DNA of 64,000 bases from Ruegeria arenilitoris (GTDB lineage: Bacteria > Pseudomonadota > Alphaproteobacteria > Rhodobacterales > Rhodobacteraceae): contig NZ_WQHP01000010.1 of assembly GCF_013035315.1 (NCBI RefSeq), positions 80,421-144,420 of the forward strand. Reading direction: 5' to 3'. The notes under the pieces were generated by a model, which ran no database searches, was not told the origin of the DNA, and saw nothing but the letters and a program-made list of their open reading frames with translations. Below, piece by piece: positions 52,075 to 61,606 of this stretch; positions within the stretch are counted from its first letter, which is position 1, and the number at the start of each line of letters is the position of its first letter. The translations under genes and the position numbers were made by a program.

Positions 52075-52473
52075 TCACATTGCAGCTCTTGAAAGCGCCG
52101 CCTTCAGAATGGGCGGCTTTTTTGTTTTCAGCAGTGTCAGATGAAGATACTTGGCGTTCTCGTCATCTCGGCACATCCAGGCCGCCGCCGCATACATTTC
52201 CTCGAGAACCTTCAGATAGCCAAATAAGTGGGGATCAGTGTCCTTTCTTCGATGCCGGAGGACATCCAGTTTGCCACGGTTGCTCTTGCCGATCTCTGCA
52301 CCTATTTGGCTGATTTCCAGCCATAGCGCACCTTCGGATTTCGAGTACGTCTCGATTTGTCCTAGAAGAAGAAATCGGCCTTCAGAAATCTTGCCGACGG
52401 CGCTCCAAACCGGTTGGCCGGGCTCGCTGAGAATGATGTCTCTGTACAATCTGAAGCTAATTTTTCCAGGCAT
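52075..52473 (-). CDS. Hypothetical protein
   Basis: The 132-residue protein has no signal peptide. Strand-rich N-terminal sequence (GKISFRLYRDIILSEPGQPVWSAVGKISEGRFLLLGQIETYSKSEGALWLE) is followed by helices (KLDVLRHRRKD, YLKVLEEMYAAAAWM). I do not recognise a family. The ATG at 52471-52473 removes an unconvincing 16-residue extension. Its last codons overlap a hairpin, GCCGCC/GGCGGC with a T-run on the plus strand (about 52097-52122), which may end transcription from the plasmid-like genes. Confidence 0.5.
   Translation of the reverse strand: MPGKISFRLYRDIILSEPGQPVWSAVGKISEGRFLLLGQIETYSKSEGALWLEISQIGAEIGKSNRGKLDVLRHRRKDTDPHLFGYLKVLEEMYAAAAWMCRDDENAKYLHLTLLKTKKPPILKAALSRAAM
52097..52122 (+). 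terminator. Rho-independent terminator on the plus strand
   Basis: AAAGCGCCGCC, TTCAGAAT loop, GGGCGGC and then TTTTTT form a GC stem followed by a T-run. It would end transcripts coming from the parA-like region and mini-ORFs; it overlaps the 3' end of the minus-strand hypothetical gene. Confidence 0.7.
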
Positions 52474-52964
52474 TTGGCGCCCCCTTGCACAGGTAAGTGT
52501 GCGAGCAGATGCAATGGGCAAGTTGGGGGGCTATTTCGGTAGATTGGGCGGATTCCGGTCATTAGCTGCGTCTGCGAGGTGGTACGGGTTTCTCATCTTA
52601 AGCAGACATCCAAAATGTGCAAAAGTCCGAGGCAACTCAGCACTGCCGAAAGTTGGGTTCGAGCCCAGACCTGCCACCAAAAGTCGAAGGCATGCTGCAC
52701 TTGCGTTCGGCAGGTCCAGCCCAAAGCCGTCATTGCCCGAAGGCGCTTTGACCGGCAAAAAACCTTCGCTAGGAATTTGGCCAAATTCGAAATCTGTGAA
52801 TAGCCGACGTTGTTGTCGGTATCTCTTGCGCGAATCCTATGAGCTGGAGGTTCGTTTTCATGGAACTTGGCTTCTCGGAAAGATAGTTTCACCAGCTAAA
52901 ACTTGCACCGAATGTTTATGGCGTTTCTACTGCGGCGGAACACCAGATCAACGTGCGGCGTTAC
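52474..52964. repeat. Intergenic region with dispersed repeat words
   Basis: No gene is seen in 490 bases. CCAGCCCAAAGCCGTCATTGCCCG at about 52716-52739 is another relative of the dispersed AGCCCAAAGCSGACATTC motif, and GTTCGAGCCCAGACCTGCC lies near 52657. The promoter of the following transporter gene should be in the last 100 bases. Confidence 0.5.
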
Positions 52965-54152
52965 ATGACCTCTGACAACTTGAACAGGACTCTCATCTCG
53001 AATTGGTTCTTTGCTCTGGGGACCATGGCTTTTTTGATCTGTTTCTTGTGGTTTGGGCGCGATTTTCTGATTCCGTTGGCGATCACAGGGCTTCTGTTCA
53101 TTCTTTCTTCTGCGCTCGTGGACAGGATCCAGCGCACAAACCTGCTTGGGTGGTCTCCTCCAGGCTGGCTGGCCCAACTCCTCAGCATCATCGTGATAGT
53201 GGGGGCGCTGCTGGTCCTTGGGCTGATCGTCTCCTCCTCGGTGGACGACGTACAAGACGCACTGCCCAGGTATCAGGAACGGTTGATGAGCCTGACGGAG
53301 AAACTAGAAGGGTTTCTGGGTCCCAAATTCGTTGAAGCTGGTCGCCAGGCAGCTGAAGACATCGAGATAGGGTCTTGGTTAGGAACGGCTGTGGGGCAGT
53401 TTGGAGGCGCAATGTCGACAATCGGTCTCGTCGCGCTGTACCTTGCTTTTCTGATCGGCGAACGTCTGGCTTGGGTCGACAAATTGCCGAGGCTGGTTGC
53501 GACTGAAGAAGGAACCCGTCGCGCCCGGAAAGTCCTGCACAAAATTTCAGTTGGCGTGAAACAGTACATGTGGGTCAATGCTGTCACCAGCGCCATGAGC
53601 GGCGGAGTTGCCTTTGTCATTTTTTCATGGGTCGGCCTTGATTTCGCACCGCTTCTGGCACTGACCGTATTCGTTGCGGGGTTCATCCCTAATATCGGCG
53701 CATTTATTGGGATCGCGCTTCCATCTCTTGTAGCCTTGATACAGTTCGATAGCCTTACGCCTTTCCTGATCGTACTATTTGGATACGGCGCTGCTGATCA
53801 ATTCATTGCCAACGTGATACAACCTACGATGCAGGGCAAGTCCCTCAACCTCAGCACATTCATGGTAATGGTTTCGCTGACGTTCTGGGCAACGATTTGG
53901 GGCGGTGTGGGAGCATTTCTGGCAATACCGATGATGGTTGTGACCATGGTCATCTGTTCGGAAATCCCGGCCACCCGTTGGATCGCTGTTCTGTTGTCCA
54001 GCGACGGTCAATTGCAAGATGGAAAAGAGTCCGTCGAACTAGACGAACAGACCGAATACGCGAGTGTCCGTCGGTCGCCTCTCTCAACGAAACAAAAGCT
54101 AGAGGAAGAGGCTAAGCAGTTGCGGGCCGAGTTCGAAAACAGAGACGGTTAG
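52965..54152 (+). CDS. AI-2E family transporter (PerM/TqsA-like)
   Basis: The 395-residue inner-membrane protein has the family layout: helices near 15-60, a cytosolic or periplasmic helical segment (about 95-150, DDVQDALPRYQERLMSLTEKLEGFL), and a block of helices holding PNIGAFIGIALPSLVAL and the terminal GGVGAFLAIPMMVVTMVICS. The charged C-terminal 50 residues are cytosolic. Members export small molecules (AI-2 in TqsA) or act in Na+/H+ exchange; the substrate is unknown here. The ATG at 52965 or a GTG four codons earlier may be the start. Confidence 0.88.
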   Translation: MTSDNLNRTLISNWFFALGTMAFLICFLWFGRDFLIPLAITGLLFILSSALVDRIQRTNLLGWSPPGWLAQLLSIIVIVGALLVLGLIVSSSVDDVQDALPRYQERLMSLTEKLEGFLGPKFVEAGRQAAEDIEIGSWLGTAVGQFGGAMSTIGLVALYLAFLIGERLAWVDKLPRLVATEEGTRRARKVLHKISVGVKQYMWVNAVTSAMSGGVAFVIFSWVGLDFAPLLALTVFVAGFIPNIGAFIGIALPSLVALIQFDSLTPFLIVLFGYGAADQFIANVIQPTMQGKSLNLSTFMVMVSLTFWATIWGGVGAFLAIPMMVVTMVICSEIPATRWIAVLLSSDGQLQDGKESVELDEQTEYASVRRSPLSTKQKLEEEAKQLRAEFENRDG

Positions 54153-54233
54153 GTTCATAACTTCAAACGCCATTACTGCCAAACTCAATACAAAGTGCAT
54201 AATCTCAAAGCCGCTTGAGCATAGACAACAGCC

Positions 54234-55187
54234 TTAGTTCACCCGATGGGTGTGCGAGGGCAAGTGTCCGAAAAGTTGTTTGTATTGATTGCTGAAATGT
54301 CCGAGATGCAGGAATCCATGTTCGGCGGCGACACGCTTGATCTTGGTTTCCATCGGGTCTGAGTTTTTGAGGACTCTGTAGACTTGGTTCAGCCGAACGC
54401 GACGCAGCCAAGTTGCGGGCGAAATCCCGGCTACATCCTGGAAAGCGTAGTGTAACGAGCGAAGGCTGATCCCCAAATTTGTACAAATGTCAATCAGCCC
54501 GAGGACCTCTGGAAAATCAGCTAGGGCAAGGTCTGTTGCTTTTTGAACGATAATGCCCTGTTTCGACGGCGGAGAAGGAACCAAGAATTCGTTGAAGGAT
54601 TCTAACAATGTCCACAAGAACTGTTTTTTGAATTGGTCTACTTGAGCAGCATACACGGCATGGTCTTTTGGGGAACAGGATTTAGTTTTTTGCAGAAGGC
54701 TTAGGCCCCCGCGTTTGATCCTATCGGCCTTCGCCTGATTCAATACAAGGTTTCCATGGAGTCGGTGAGATAAGTCAATTCCCCCGGAAAGCGCGATCAA
54801 AATCGCCTGAACCTCTTCCATGGGGAATGATAATACTAAGCTGTCCCAAGTGTCGTCGGAAACGAGTTGAGCCTCTAGATAAGGCGACTGCATTACAACT
54901 GAGGTTTGCTCAACACTGCTGCCGAGCCAATTCACAGAGTTCGTAGACCCCAGCGGCAGTGCAAAGCCATACCCACCCGGAATGCCAACACCTCTGTACC
55001 TCATTTTGCGCCCCCACTTCTCGCGCATCACCTGAGTGGTGCCAACTTCCGTCAGTTCCATGCTCCCGAAAAACTGTCCCGGTGATAGCTGAGTGTACTC
55101 CTGGTCCCACGCCGATGCAGCCACTTGCAGGTCCTCGAAATCGGTCGTTTCGTAGGTCGAGTGCTGCATGAAAGGCAGAGTCTTCAA
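54234..55187 (-). CDS. AraC-family transcriptional regulator
   Basis: The protein has about 317 residues. The C-terminal 100 hold two helix-turn-helices: LIDICTNLGISLRSLHYAFQDVAGISPATWLRRVRLNQVYRVL and IKRVAAEHGFLHLGHFSNQYKQLFG. The N-terminal part is a cupin-like sensing domain as in the AraC_binding_2 group. The TTG at 55185-55187 is chosen because AAGGAG lies eight bases upstream; an ATG at 55167-55169 and a TTG at 55206-55208 are alternatives. It is divergent from the locus B sulfatase operon and is its likely activator. Confidence 0.85.
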   Translation of the reverse strand: MKTLPFMQHSTYETTDFEDLQVAASAWDQEYTQLSPGQFFGSMELTEVGTTQVMREKWGRKMRYRGVGIPGGYGFALPLGSTNSVNWLGSSVEQTSVVMQSPYLEAQLVSDDTWDSLVLSFPMEEVQAILIALSGGIDLSHRLHGNLVLNQAKADRIKRGGLSLLQKTKSCSPKDHAVYAAQVDQFKKQFLWTLLESFNEFLVPSPPSKQGIIVQKATDLALADFPEVLGLIDICTNLGISLRSLHYAFQDVAGISPATWLRRVRLNQVYRVLKNSDPMETKIKRVAAEHGFLHLGHFSNQYKQLFGHLPSHTHRVN

Positions 55188-55433
55188 TGGTCTCGCTCCT
55201 TTTCTCAACTATTTCGAAACCGAAATAAATTTGCATAAGAGAATACTCGAAAGGGTGAATTTCTGAAGCCCGATTGCACTTTTGGGATAGTAAAAGCTGC
55301 TGCGTGCCCGGTTCGGTCTGTGCATCATAGGGGGACTACGGATCCGCTGATGTTCCCTGAAGGAGTCAATTTTTCCGACCCAGATGGCCTCGGCGACCAG
55401 AACCGACAGATCAAGAAATTAGGAGGCAATCTA

Positions 55434-57791
55434 ATGAAAGCTGGGTTCATTTGTTTGTTAGCTGGGTTACTCACGTTGGGTGGTCTGCCTGCTGCTGTGC
55501 AAGCAGACGACAAAGACCATTGGGACCGTTCCGTTTTACCGATACCCATGACCGAGTTCCGTGGTCATGCCGGGTTGCGAACCAACGAGTCGACGTTGGA
55601 TTTTCCAAGACAGGTTACGGCCCCCAAAGGCGCTCCGAACATTCTCCTGATCATGCCGGATGATGTGGGCTTTGGGGCCAGTGTGCCATTCGGCGGGCCG
55701 GTTCCGACGGAGGCGTATGAGCGTCTGGCACAGGATGGGCTGCTGTTCACGCAGATGCACACCACGGCACTGTGTTCCCCAACTCGTTCTGCGCTGATCA
55801 CCGGTCGCAACCACCATTCCAACGCCACCGGTGTGATCATGGAACTGGGAACCGGATTCCCGGGTTACAACTCGCTGATGCCGAAGGAGAACGGCTCCGT
55901 TGCCGAAATCCTAAAAGGCAACGGCTACAATACGGCTTGGTACGGTAAGAACCATAATGTGCCGGATTGGCAATCCAGCCAGGCCGGTCCGTTCGATCTG
56001 TGGCCAACAGGGCTGGGCTTTGAACAATTCTTCGGCTTCATCGGCGGCGACACCAGCCAGTTCACGCCGGCAATCTTTGAGGGCACCAAACCGGTCGAAC
56101 CACCGAACACCGAGGACTATCACCTCGACGAGGATATGGCCGACCGTGCGATCAACTATATCCGCGAACAACACGCGCTGGCGCCCGACAAACCCTTCTT
56201 TGTCTATTATGCTCCGGGAACGAGCCACGCGCCGCACCATGCGCCGAAAGCATGGATCGACAAGTTCAAAGGTCAGTTTGACATGGGCTGGGATTCCGTC
56301 CGCGAGCAGACCCATGCCAACATGCTGGAAATGGGGATCATTCCCCCAGGCACAAAACTGACTGAACGCCCAGCGGATATTCGCGCCTGGGATTCACTGA
56401 CGACCCAGCAGCAAGAGCTCTACGCCCGTATGATGGAAGTCTACGCAGCCGCGCTGGCGCATATGGATCACCAGATCAACCGGATCCTGGATGCGGTCGA
56501 GGATACAGGCGAATTGGACAACACGCTGGTCATCTACCTAATGGGCGACAATGGAGCGAGCGCCGAGGGCAGCCCAGACGGTCTGTTGAACGAGATGACC
56601 ATGTTCAACGCCATCGAAGTGCCTTTCGAGGACACCTATGCACGGATGGACGAGCTGGGTGGGCCGAATACCTTTGGTCACTTCCCGGTCGGATGGGCGC
56701 ACGCTATGGATACGCCGTTCCAGTGGACCAAGCAGATCGCCAGCCACTTTGGCGGCACACGCAATAGCATGATCATTCGCTGGCCTGCCAAGATCGAAGG
56801 CAAAAGAGAAGTGCGTGACCAGTTCCACCACGTGATCGATATCATGCCGACCATTCTGGAGGCCGCTGGCCTGCCGGCACCGCATTCGATCAATGGTGTG
56901 GCGCAATCTCCCATCGAAGGCACCAGCATGATGTATGCATTCAACGATGCCGAAGCCCCATCGACCCGTCGCACGCAGTACTTCGAGATGTTCGGCAACC
57001 GTGCCATATACAATGATGGTTGGGTCGCGGCGACTACACCGTTCGACGTTCCTTGGGCCAGTCTGAACAGACCTAGCGATGTAATTAATGACTGGGAGTG
57101 GGAACTCTACCACGTGGCCGAGGACTTTTCCCAGTCCAACAACGTGGTGGATCAGTACCCGGAAAAGCTGAAAGAACTACAGATCCTGTTCTACGGCGAG
57201 GCGCGAAAATATGATGCCTTCCCGATTGATAGCCAACGCAAGCCGCGACTAGACGTGGCCCTTCGCCCCAGCCTGACTTTGGGTCGCGATACGTTCACGT
57301 ACTACGACAACATGAAGCGTATACCTGAAGGCACCGCGCCTGATTTCAAAAACAAGTCGCACACGATCACGGCGCATGTCGAGATTGGCGAAGGGGACAC
57401 TGACGGCATGCTGGTGACTCAAGGCGGTCGTTTTGGTGGATGGGCGCTCTATGTGCTCGACGGCAAGCCGGTCTACACATACAACGTTGCCAATCTCGAG
57501 CGGTACAACATCGAAGGCGATGTGCTGGCACCGGGCAAACATGTCATTCGCTACGATTTCGAATACGACGGCGGCGGGCCTGGCAAGGGTGGCACCGGCA
57601 AGTTGTTCGTAAATGACACTCTCGTTGGTGAAGGCCGGATCGACCGCACCATGGGTTTCCGCATTTCGCTGGACGAGACCTTTGATGTTGGCTCGGACGC
57701 GGGTGAGCCTGTGAGCGAAAGTTACCATGTGCCGTTCGACTTCCCGGGTGGGATCGAAAAGGTTGTGGTCAACCTTGATTTGGGCGGCTGA
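55434..57791 (+). CDS. Secreted long arylsulfatase (CSPTR type), locus B
   Basis: This 785-residue sulfatase has a signal peptide (ending about AVQAD), metal-binding Asp76-Asp77 (MPDDVGFG) and formylglycine site Cys114 in LCSPTRSALITGR, the canonical CxPxR. A second metal site is MGDNGASAEG, and a C-terminal beta-sandwich (about residues 640-785) follows. Length and layout match the 780-residue arylsulfatases such as mycobacterial AtsA/AtsD rather than the 530-residue type. It should release sulfate from an organic ester in the periplasm. AGGAGG precedes the ATG at 55434. First gene of the locus B operon. Confidence 0.92.
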   Translation: MKAGFICLLAGLLTLGGLPAAVQADDKDHWDRSVLPIPMTEFRGHAGLRTNESTLDFPRQVTAPKGAPNILLIMPDDVGFGASVPFGGPVPTEAYERLAQDGLLFTQMHTTALCSPTRSALITGRNHHSNATGVIMELGTGFPGYNSLMPKENGSVAEILKGNGYNTAWYGKNHNVPDWQSSQAGPFDLWPTGLGFEQFFGFIGGDTSQFTPAIFEGTKPVEPPNTEDYHLDEDMADRAINYIREQHALAPDKPFFVYYAPGTSHAPHHAPKAWIDKFKGQFDMGWDSVREQTHANMLEMGIIPPGTKLTERPADIRAWDSLTTQQQELYARMMEVYAAALAHMDHQINRILDAVEDTGELDNTLVIYLMGDNGASAEGSPDGLLNEMTMFNAIEVPFEDTYARMDELGGPNTFGHFPVGWAHAMDTPFQWTKQIASHFGGTRNSMIIRWPAKIEGKREVRDQFHHVIDIMPTILEAAGLPAPHSINGVAQSPIEGTSMMYAFNDAEAPSTRRTQYFEMFGNRAIYNDGWVAATTPFDVPWASLNRPSDVINDWEWELYHVAEDFSQSNNVVDQYPEKLKELQILFYGEARKYDAFPIDSQRKPRLDVALRPSLTLGRDTFTYYDNMKRIPEGTAPDFKNKSHTITAHVEIGEGDTDGMLVTQGGRFGGWALYVLDGKPVYTYNVANLERYNIEGDVLAPGKHVIRYDFEYDGGGPGKGGTGKLFVNDTLVGEGRIDRTMGFRISLDETFDVGSDAGEPVSESYHVPFDFPGGIEKVVVNLDLGG

Positions 57792-57802
57792 TTGATCAGG
57801 CA

Positions 57803-57864
57803 CCCGCCCGAAAGAAATGCATCTCTTGGGCGGGATCTTATTCCTTGGCCAGTCAAACTGGCCA
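57803..57864 (+). promoter_or_regulatory. Two adjacent intercistronic hairpins
   Basis: CCCGCCC (57803-57809) pairs with GGGCGGG (57828-57834), and TGGCCAGT (57846-57853) pairs with ACTGGCCA (57857-57864). Neither has a strong T-run. They lie between the sulfatase and the DUF1254 gene and may protect or process the shared message, or partly terminate it. Confidence 0.55.
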
Positions 57865-57891
57865 GTTGCCCCTTTGTTGGAGGTTTAGATT

Positions 57892-59463
57892 ATGAAAGCT
57901 AAAATCTTATTGCTGGTGTCGGCTCTCACGAGCTTTGCCTTTTTGGGCACACATGCAGTAGCCGAAGAGATGCGGCTGTCTGACATTCAAAGCGATGACG
58001 AGTTCTCCGCAGCGATGCCGGTCACGGGATCTGTCGAAACCTTCTTTGGTGATTTTGATCTCGAACACAGTTTTCCAACGGAAGAATCTGCTGCTCGGAT
58101 TTATGAGTTGATCGACCACCAACGAGCCGCACAGCTGTATCTGTGGGCCTTGCCAATCGTAGCGCAGGAACGGCTTGCCCAGAATTACTTCAACAACTTC
58201 GACTTTGACTACGGTGATTTCGTACGGATCGAGTCGTTTAACGAGCGTCGCGGATACCTGACTGCGAACGAAACTACAAACTACGCCTTGGGTCTGCTCA
58301 ACACTAAGGGTGCCGCGACTGTGCTGGATGTCCCGCCGGGGATCGTCATCGGCATGGTCATCGACATGTGGCAGGAATCTCCGACGGATATTGGCATCTT
58401 CGGACCGTTTGAAGGCAAAGGCGGCAAGCACGTCATTGTAGGCCCGAACACGCCACAACACATGCGACCCGACCAGAAAAAGCTTGGCGATGACTTCCAG
58501 GTTCACGAGATCGGAACAGACCGGGCCGTCGTTCTGGCTAGAGTGGCCGGAGCGGATGTGGATACAGTGCAGAAAACCTGGAACCAGATTCAGATGTATC
58601 GCTACGGTTCCGAACCGGCCACGACGGTTCACCCCGGCGGGGACAAGTTCCTTCCGACGATTCAGCCTCGTGGCATGGCATTCTGGAAAGTCCTGCACGC
58701 CGCTATCAACAATGAGCATCTTGCCGAACGAGACCGCCTGTTCATGTATTGGCTGCGGTCTCTTGGCATCGAGAGAGGGAAGCCGTTCGAACCGAACGAA
58801 CGTCAAACAGCGGCGCTGCTGGACGGGGCCAAGGTGGGCGAGATGATGGCCAAGTCCTTCGTGTTCAGCGAACGTCTGGATGGCGTTTTGCGAGAGTTCG
58901 ACTGGCGCTACGTGCTCGGCGGGGAATGGGGTGACGGAATCAAGTACGATCAAAGCACTCAGAACTTTGACATTTTTGATCCCCGGGCCCGGTATACCTA
59001 CGAGGCGCAATTGACCTCACCTTCGATGACCGTACCCCGGCCCGGGAAAGCGCAGGGATATGTCGCCAAGTTCGAAGACTCGAATGGAGAGCGGCTCAAG
59101 GGCGAACAGCGATATGTTATGCTGTTTGACCGAGAACCAAAGACAGACTTGTTCTGGTCGCTAACGATCTATGATCCTGACACACGTGTTCTTTTGGACA
59201 ATCGCGGGCTTGAGTCTGGAGATGATGTGACCATCGACAGTCTCGAGCACAAACCGAGAAAGAACGAGGACGGGTCCTTTGCCGTGATGTTGGGGCCGGA
59301 CGCCGCTCCGAAGGGGTGGGAAACCAACTATGTCCGTACACTACCAGGCCGGGGCTGGTTCCCGTATATCCGGGCGTACGGGGCACATGCCGAGTTCTTT
59401 GACGGCACCTACCAATTGCCAAACATCCACCGGGTCGAGAATTTCGACGAATACACGAAGTGA
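57892..59463 (+). CDS. Secreted DUF1254/DUF1214 protein, locus B
   Basis: The 523-residue protein has a signal peptide (ending about HAVAEE). A DUF1254-type domain (about 70-200, with AAQLYLWALPIVAQERL and NTKGAATVLDVPPGIV) is followed by a DUF1214 domain (about 390-515, with PKTDLFWSLTIYDPDTRVLLDN and NWETNYVRT-like GWETNYVRTLPGRGWFPYIRAYG). The biochemical role of these domains is not known. It follows the sulfatase by 100 bases and precedes the DUF3604 gene on the same strand, so it is part of the operon. TTGGAGG lies ahead of the ATG. Confidence 0.88.
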   Translation: MKAKILLLVSALTSFAFLGTHAVAEEMRLSDIQSDDEFSAAMPVTGSVETFFGDFDLEHSFPTEESAARIYELIDHQRAAQLYLWALPIVAQERLAQNYFNNFDFDYGDFVRIESFNERRGYLTANETTNYALGLLNTKGAATVLDVPPGIVIGMVIDMWQESPTDIGIFGPFEGKGGKHVIVGPNTPQHMRPDQKKLGDDFQVHEIGTDRAVVLARVAGADVDTVQKTWNQIQMYRYGSEPATTVHPGGDKFLPTIQPRGMAFWKVLHAAINNEHLAERDRLFMYWLRSLGIERGKPFEPNERQTAALLDGAKVGEMMAKSFVFSERLDGVLREFDWRYVLGGEWGDGIKYDQSTQNFDIFDPRARYTYEAQLTSPSMTVPRPGKAQGYVAKFEDSNGERLKGEQRYVMLFDREPKTDLFWSLTIYDPDTRVLLDNRGLESGDDVTIDSLEHKPRKNEDGSFAVMLGPDAAPKGWETNYVRTLPGRGWFPYIRAYGAHAEFFDGTYQLPNIHRVENFDEYTK

Positions 59464-59575
59464 TACAAAACTGCCGCCTGCGATAAGGCATCCGCCCGTC
59501 GTGGCACCGAAACTCGCGTACTTGAGCAAGAGACGCCACAGGAGAAATGTCACTAAGAAGTCCGAGGAGAATGCT

Positions 59576-61501
59576 ATGAACAGACTGACTTCGAGCCTAG
59601 TTTCCTTAGGCCTTGTAGCAGGTTTAGGAACCGCAACTGCCGCACAGGACCGGGAAGAAGGTCTTGGCTACGGTACACTTGATCCCGCTGACGTCGGTGT
59701 GAACACCCCAGACTATTCACCTTTTGTCGACCAGCACATGCCTAATCAGGTGTTCTGGGGAGACACCCACCTCCACACGTCGTATTCTATTGATGGCGGT
59801 TTTTTTGGAAATACTTTGGATCCAGGCGATGCCTATCGATTTGCCCGTGGTGAAGAAATGGTATCTAGCACTGGTAGCCGCGTTAGGCTTCATCGGCCTC
59901 TGGATTGGTTGGTTGTGGCTGACCATGCCGAGTATTTCGGGCTGGCGGACATGCTGGCCAAAGGCGATCCGGTCATTCAAGAAGATCCGGTAACCGCGCG
60001 CTGGTACAAGATGCGCCAAAGCGGCGATCCGGATCAGGGAATGCAAGCTTTCTATGAGGTTGTGGACTCCGCTGCCCGACTAGAAAATCTGGTCGAAAAC
60101 CCTTCGATTCAGCGTACGGCTTGGGATAAATCAACAGCCTACGCTGAACAGTATTATGACCCCGGTGTGTTTACGTCGATCATTGGGTTTGAGTGGTCGT
60201 CCTCCTCTAACGGCAACAATCTGCACCGAGTGGTTATGTTCCGCGATGGTGCGGATCGCGCTGGCCAGATTATTCCCTTTGCAACCTTTGATTCGGACGA
60301 TCCTGAAGACCTTTGGGATTGGATGGAAGCCTACGAGAACAACACAGGAGGGCGTACTCTTGCGGCCGCGCACAATGGCAATTGGGGCACCGGGTTGATG
60401 TTTTCTGACAACCGCAACAATGGCGAACCGCTAGATGAATCCTATGCTAGGAAGCGGATGCGCTTTGAACCGATCTACGAGATGACGCAGATCAAGGGGG
60501 ATGGTGAAACTCATCCGGCCCTCTCGCCAGATGATCGCTGGGCCGATTTTGGCACTTGGGACAAAGGGGACCTTGGTGGGCGCAATCGGATCACGGAAGA
60601 GATGTTGCCGCATCAATACGCACGATCTGCCTTACGACTTGGTCTGAGACATGAGGCAACCTTAGGCACCAACCCGTTTAAGTTCGGCATGATTGGTTCG
60701 ACTGATGCGCATACCTCTTTGGTCACTACCCGCGAGGACAACTTCTTTGGCAAAAACCCTCCGGCTGAACCGGATCCGGGTCGCTGGAGCCATGTCTTCA
60801 TGAAGGGCGAACTGGAGGGAACCGATTACTACAACTGGGAAACTCTGGCTTCCGGCCTGACCGGTGTCTGGGCTCGCGAGAATACCCGGGAAGCGCTGTT
60901 TGACGCGATCAACCGCAAAGAAGTTTACGCCACTACAGGGTCGCGCATAACCGTGCGGGTCTTCGGTGGTTGGGACTTCAAAGTAGACGAGGTGGAACGG
61001 CCCGATTTCGCTGAGCGTGGCTATGCCGCAGGTGTGCCGATGGGGGGAGACCTGACAAATGCGCCAGCCGACGAGGCACCAACCTTCATGGTACGCGCCC
61101 TGCGTGATCCAGATAATGCGAACCTAGACCGGCTACAGATGGTCAAAGGCTGGCTTAATGCAGATGGGACAACCTCGGAAAAGGTTTACGACATGGCCTG
61201 TTCTGACGGTCGTACGATTAGCAATCATGCCTGCGACAGCGATGTTGGCAACACGGTGGATATCGCCAACGCCAGCTATACCAATACCGTTGGTGATCCG
61301 ATGCTGGCTGTGGTTTGGACCGATCCGGACTTCGATCCTTCCCAGCGCGCCTTTTACTATGTTCGCGTTTTGGAGATCCCCAAGCCGACCTGGCAAGCTC
61401 ATGACGCGAAGTATTATGGCATCGAAATGGCGCCAGAGGTTCCTATGATCTTGCAGGACAGGGCCTACACCTCGCCGATCTGGTACACCCCTGAAGGTTG
61501 A
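59576..61501 (+). CDS. Secreted DUF3604 protein (PHP-like putative metal hydrolase), locus B
   Basis: This 641-residue protein has a signal peptide ending TATAAQ. Metal-ligand candidates are His65 and His67 (GDTHLHTS), Asp116-His117 (VADHAEYF), a later HNGN and GSTDAHTS. It is a close paralogue of the 25242-27116 protein: GDTHLHTSYS, DAYRFA, ADHAE and the C-terminal RAYTSPIWYTP are shared. The ATG at 59576 follows GAGGAGA. Its place between a DUF1254/1214 gene and a sulfatase gene, with secretion signals throughout, points to cleavage of a sulfated or phosphorylated organic compound outside the cytoplasm. Confidence 0.9.
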   Translation: MNRLTSSLVSLGLVAGLGTATAAQDREEGLGYGTLDPADVGVNTPDYSPFVDQHMPNQVFWGDTHLHTSYSIDGGFFGNTLDPGDAYRFARGEEMVSSTGSRVRLHRPLDWLVVADHAEYFGLADMLAKGDPVIQEDPVTARWYKMRQSGDPDQGMQAFYEVVDSAARLENLVENPSIQRTAWDKSTAYAEQYYDPGVFTSIIGFEWSSSSNGNNLHRVVMFRDGADRAGQIIPFATFDSDDPEDLWDWMEAYENNTGGRTLAAAHNGNWGTGLMFSDNRNNGEPLDESYARKRMRFEPIYEMTQIKGDGETHPALSPDDRWADFGTWDKGDLGGRNRITEEMLPHQYARSALRLGLRHEATLGTNPFKFGMIGSTDAHTSLVTTREDNFFGKNPPAEPDPGRWSHVFMKGELEGTDYYNWETLASGLTGVWARENTREALFDAINRKEVYATTGSRITVRVFGGWDFKVDEVERPDFAERGYAAGVPMGGDLTNAPADEAPTFMVRALRDPDNANLDRLQMVKGWLNADGTTSEKVYDMACSDGRTISNHACDSDVGNTVDIANASYTNTVGDPMLAVVWTDPDFDPSQRAFYYVRVLEIPKPTWQAHDAKYYGIEMAPEVPMILQDRAYTSPIWYTPEG

Positions 61502-61606
61502 GCGCAAATGGAAGCGTGGGACAGGACCCGCGTTTCCGCCAGGATAGTGATGACAACTCTGTCGAGCCAGCGGCATCAACTTTTCAAACCTCAAAAGGGG
61601 AACACT

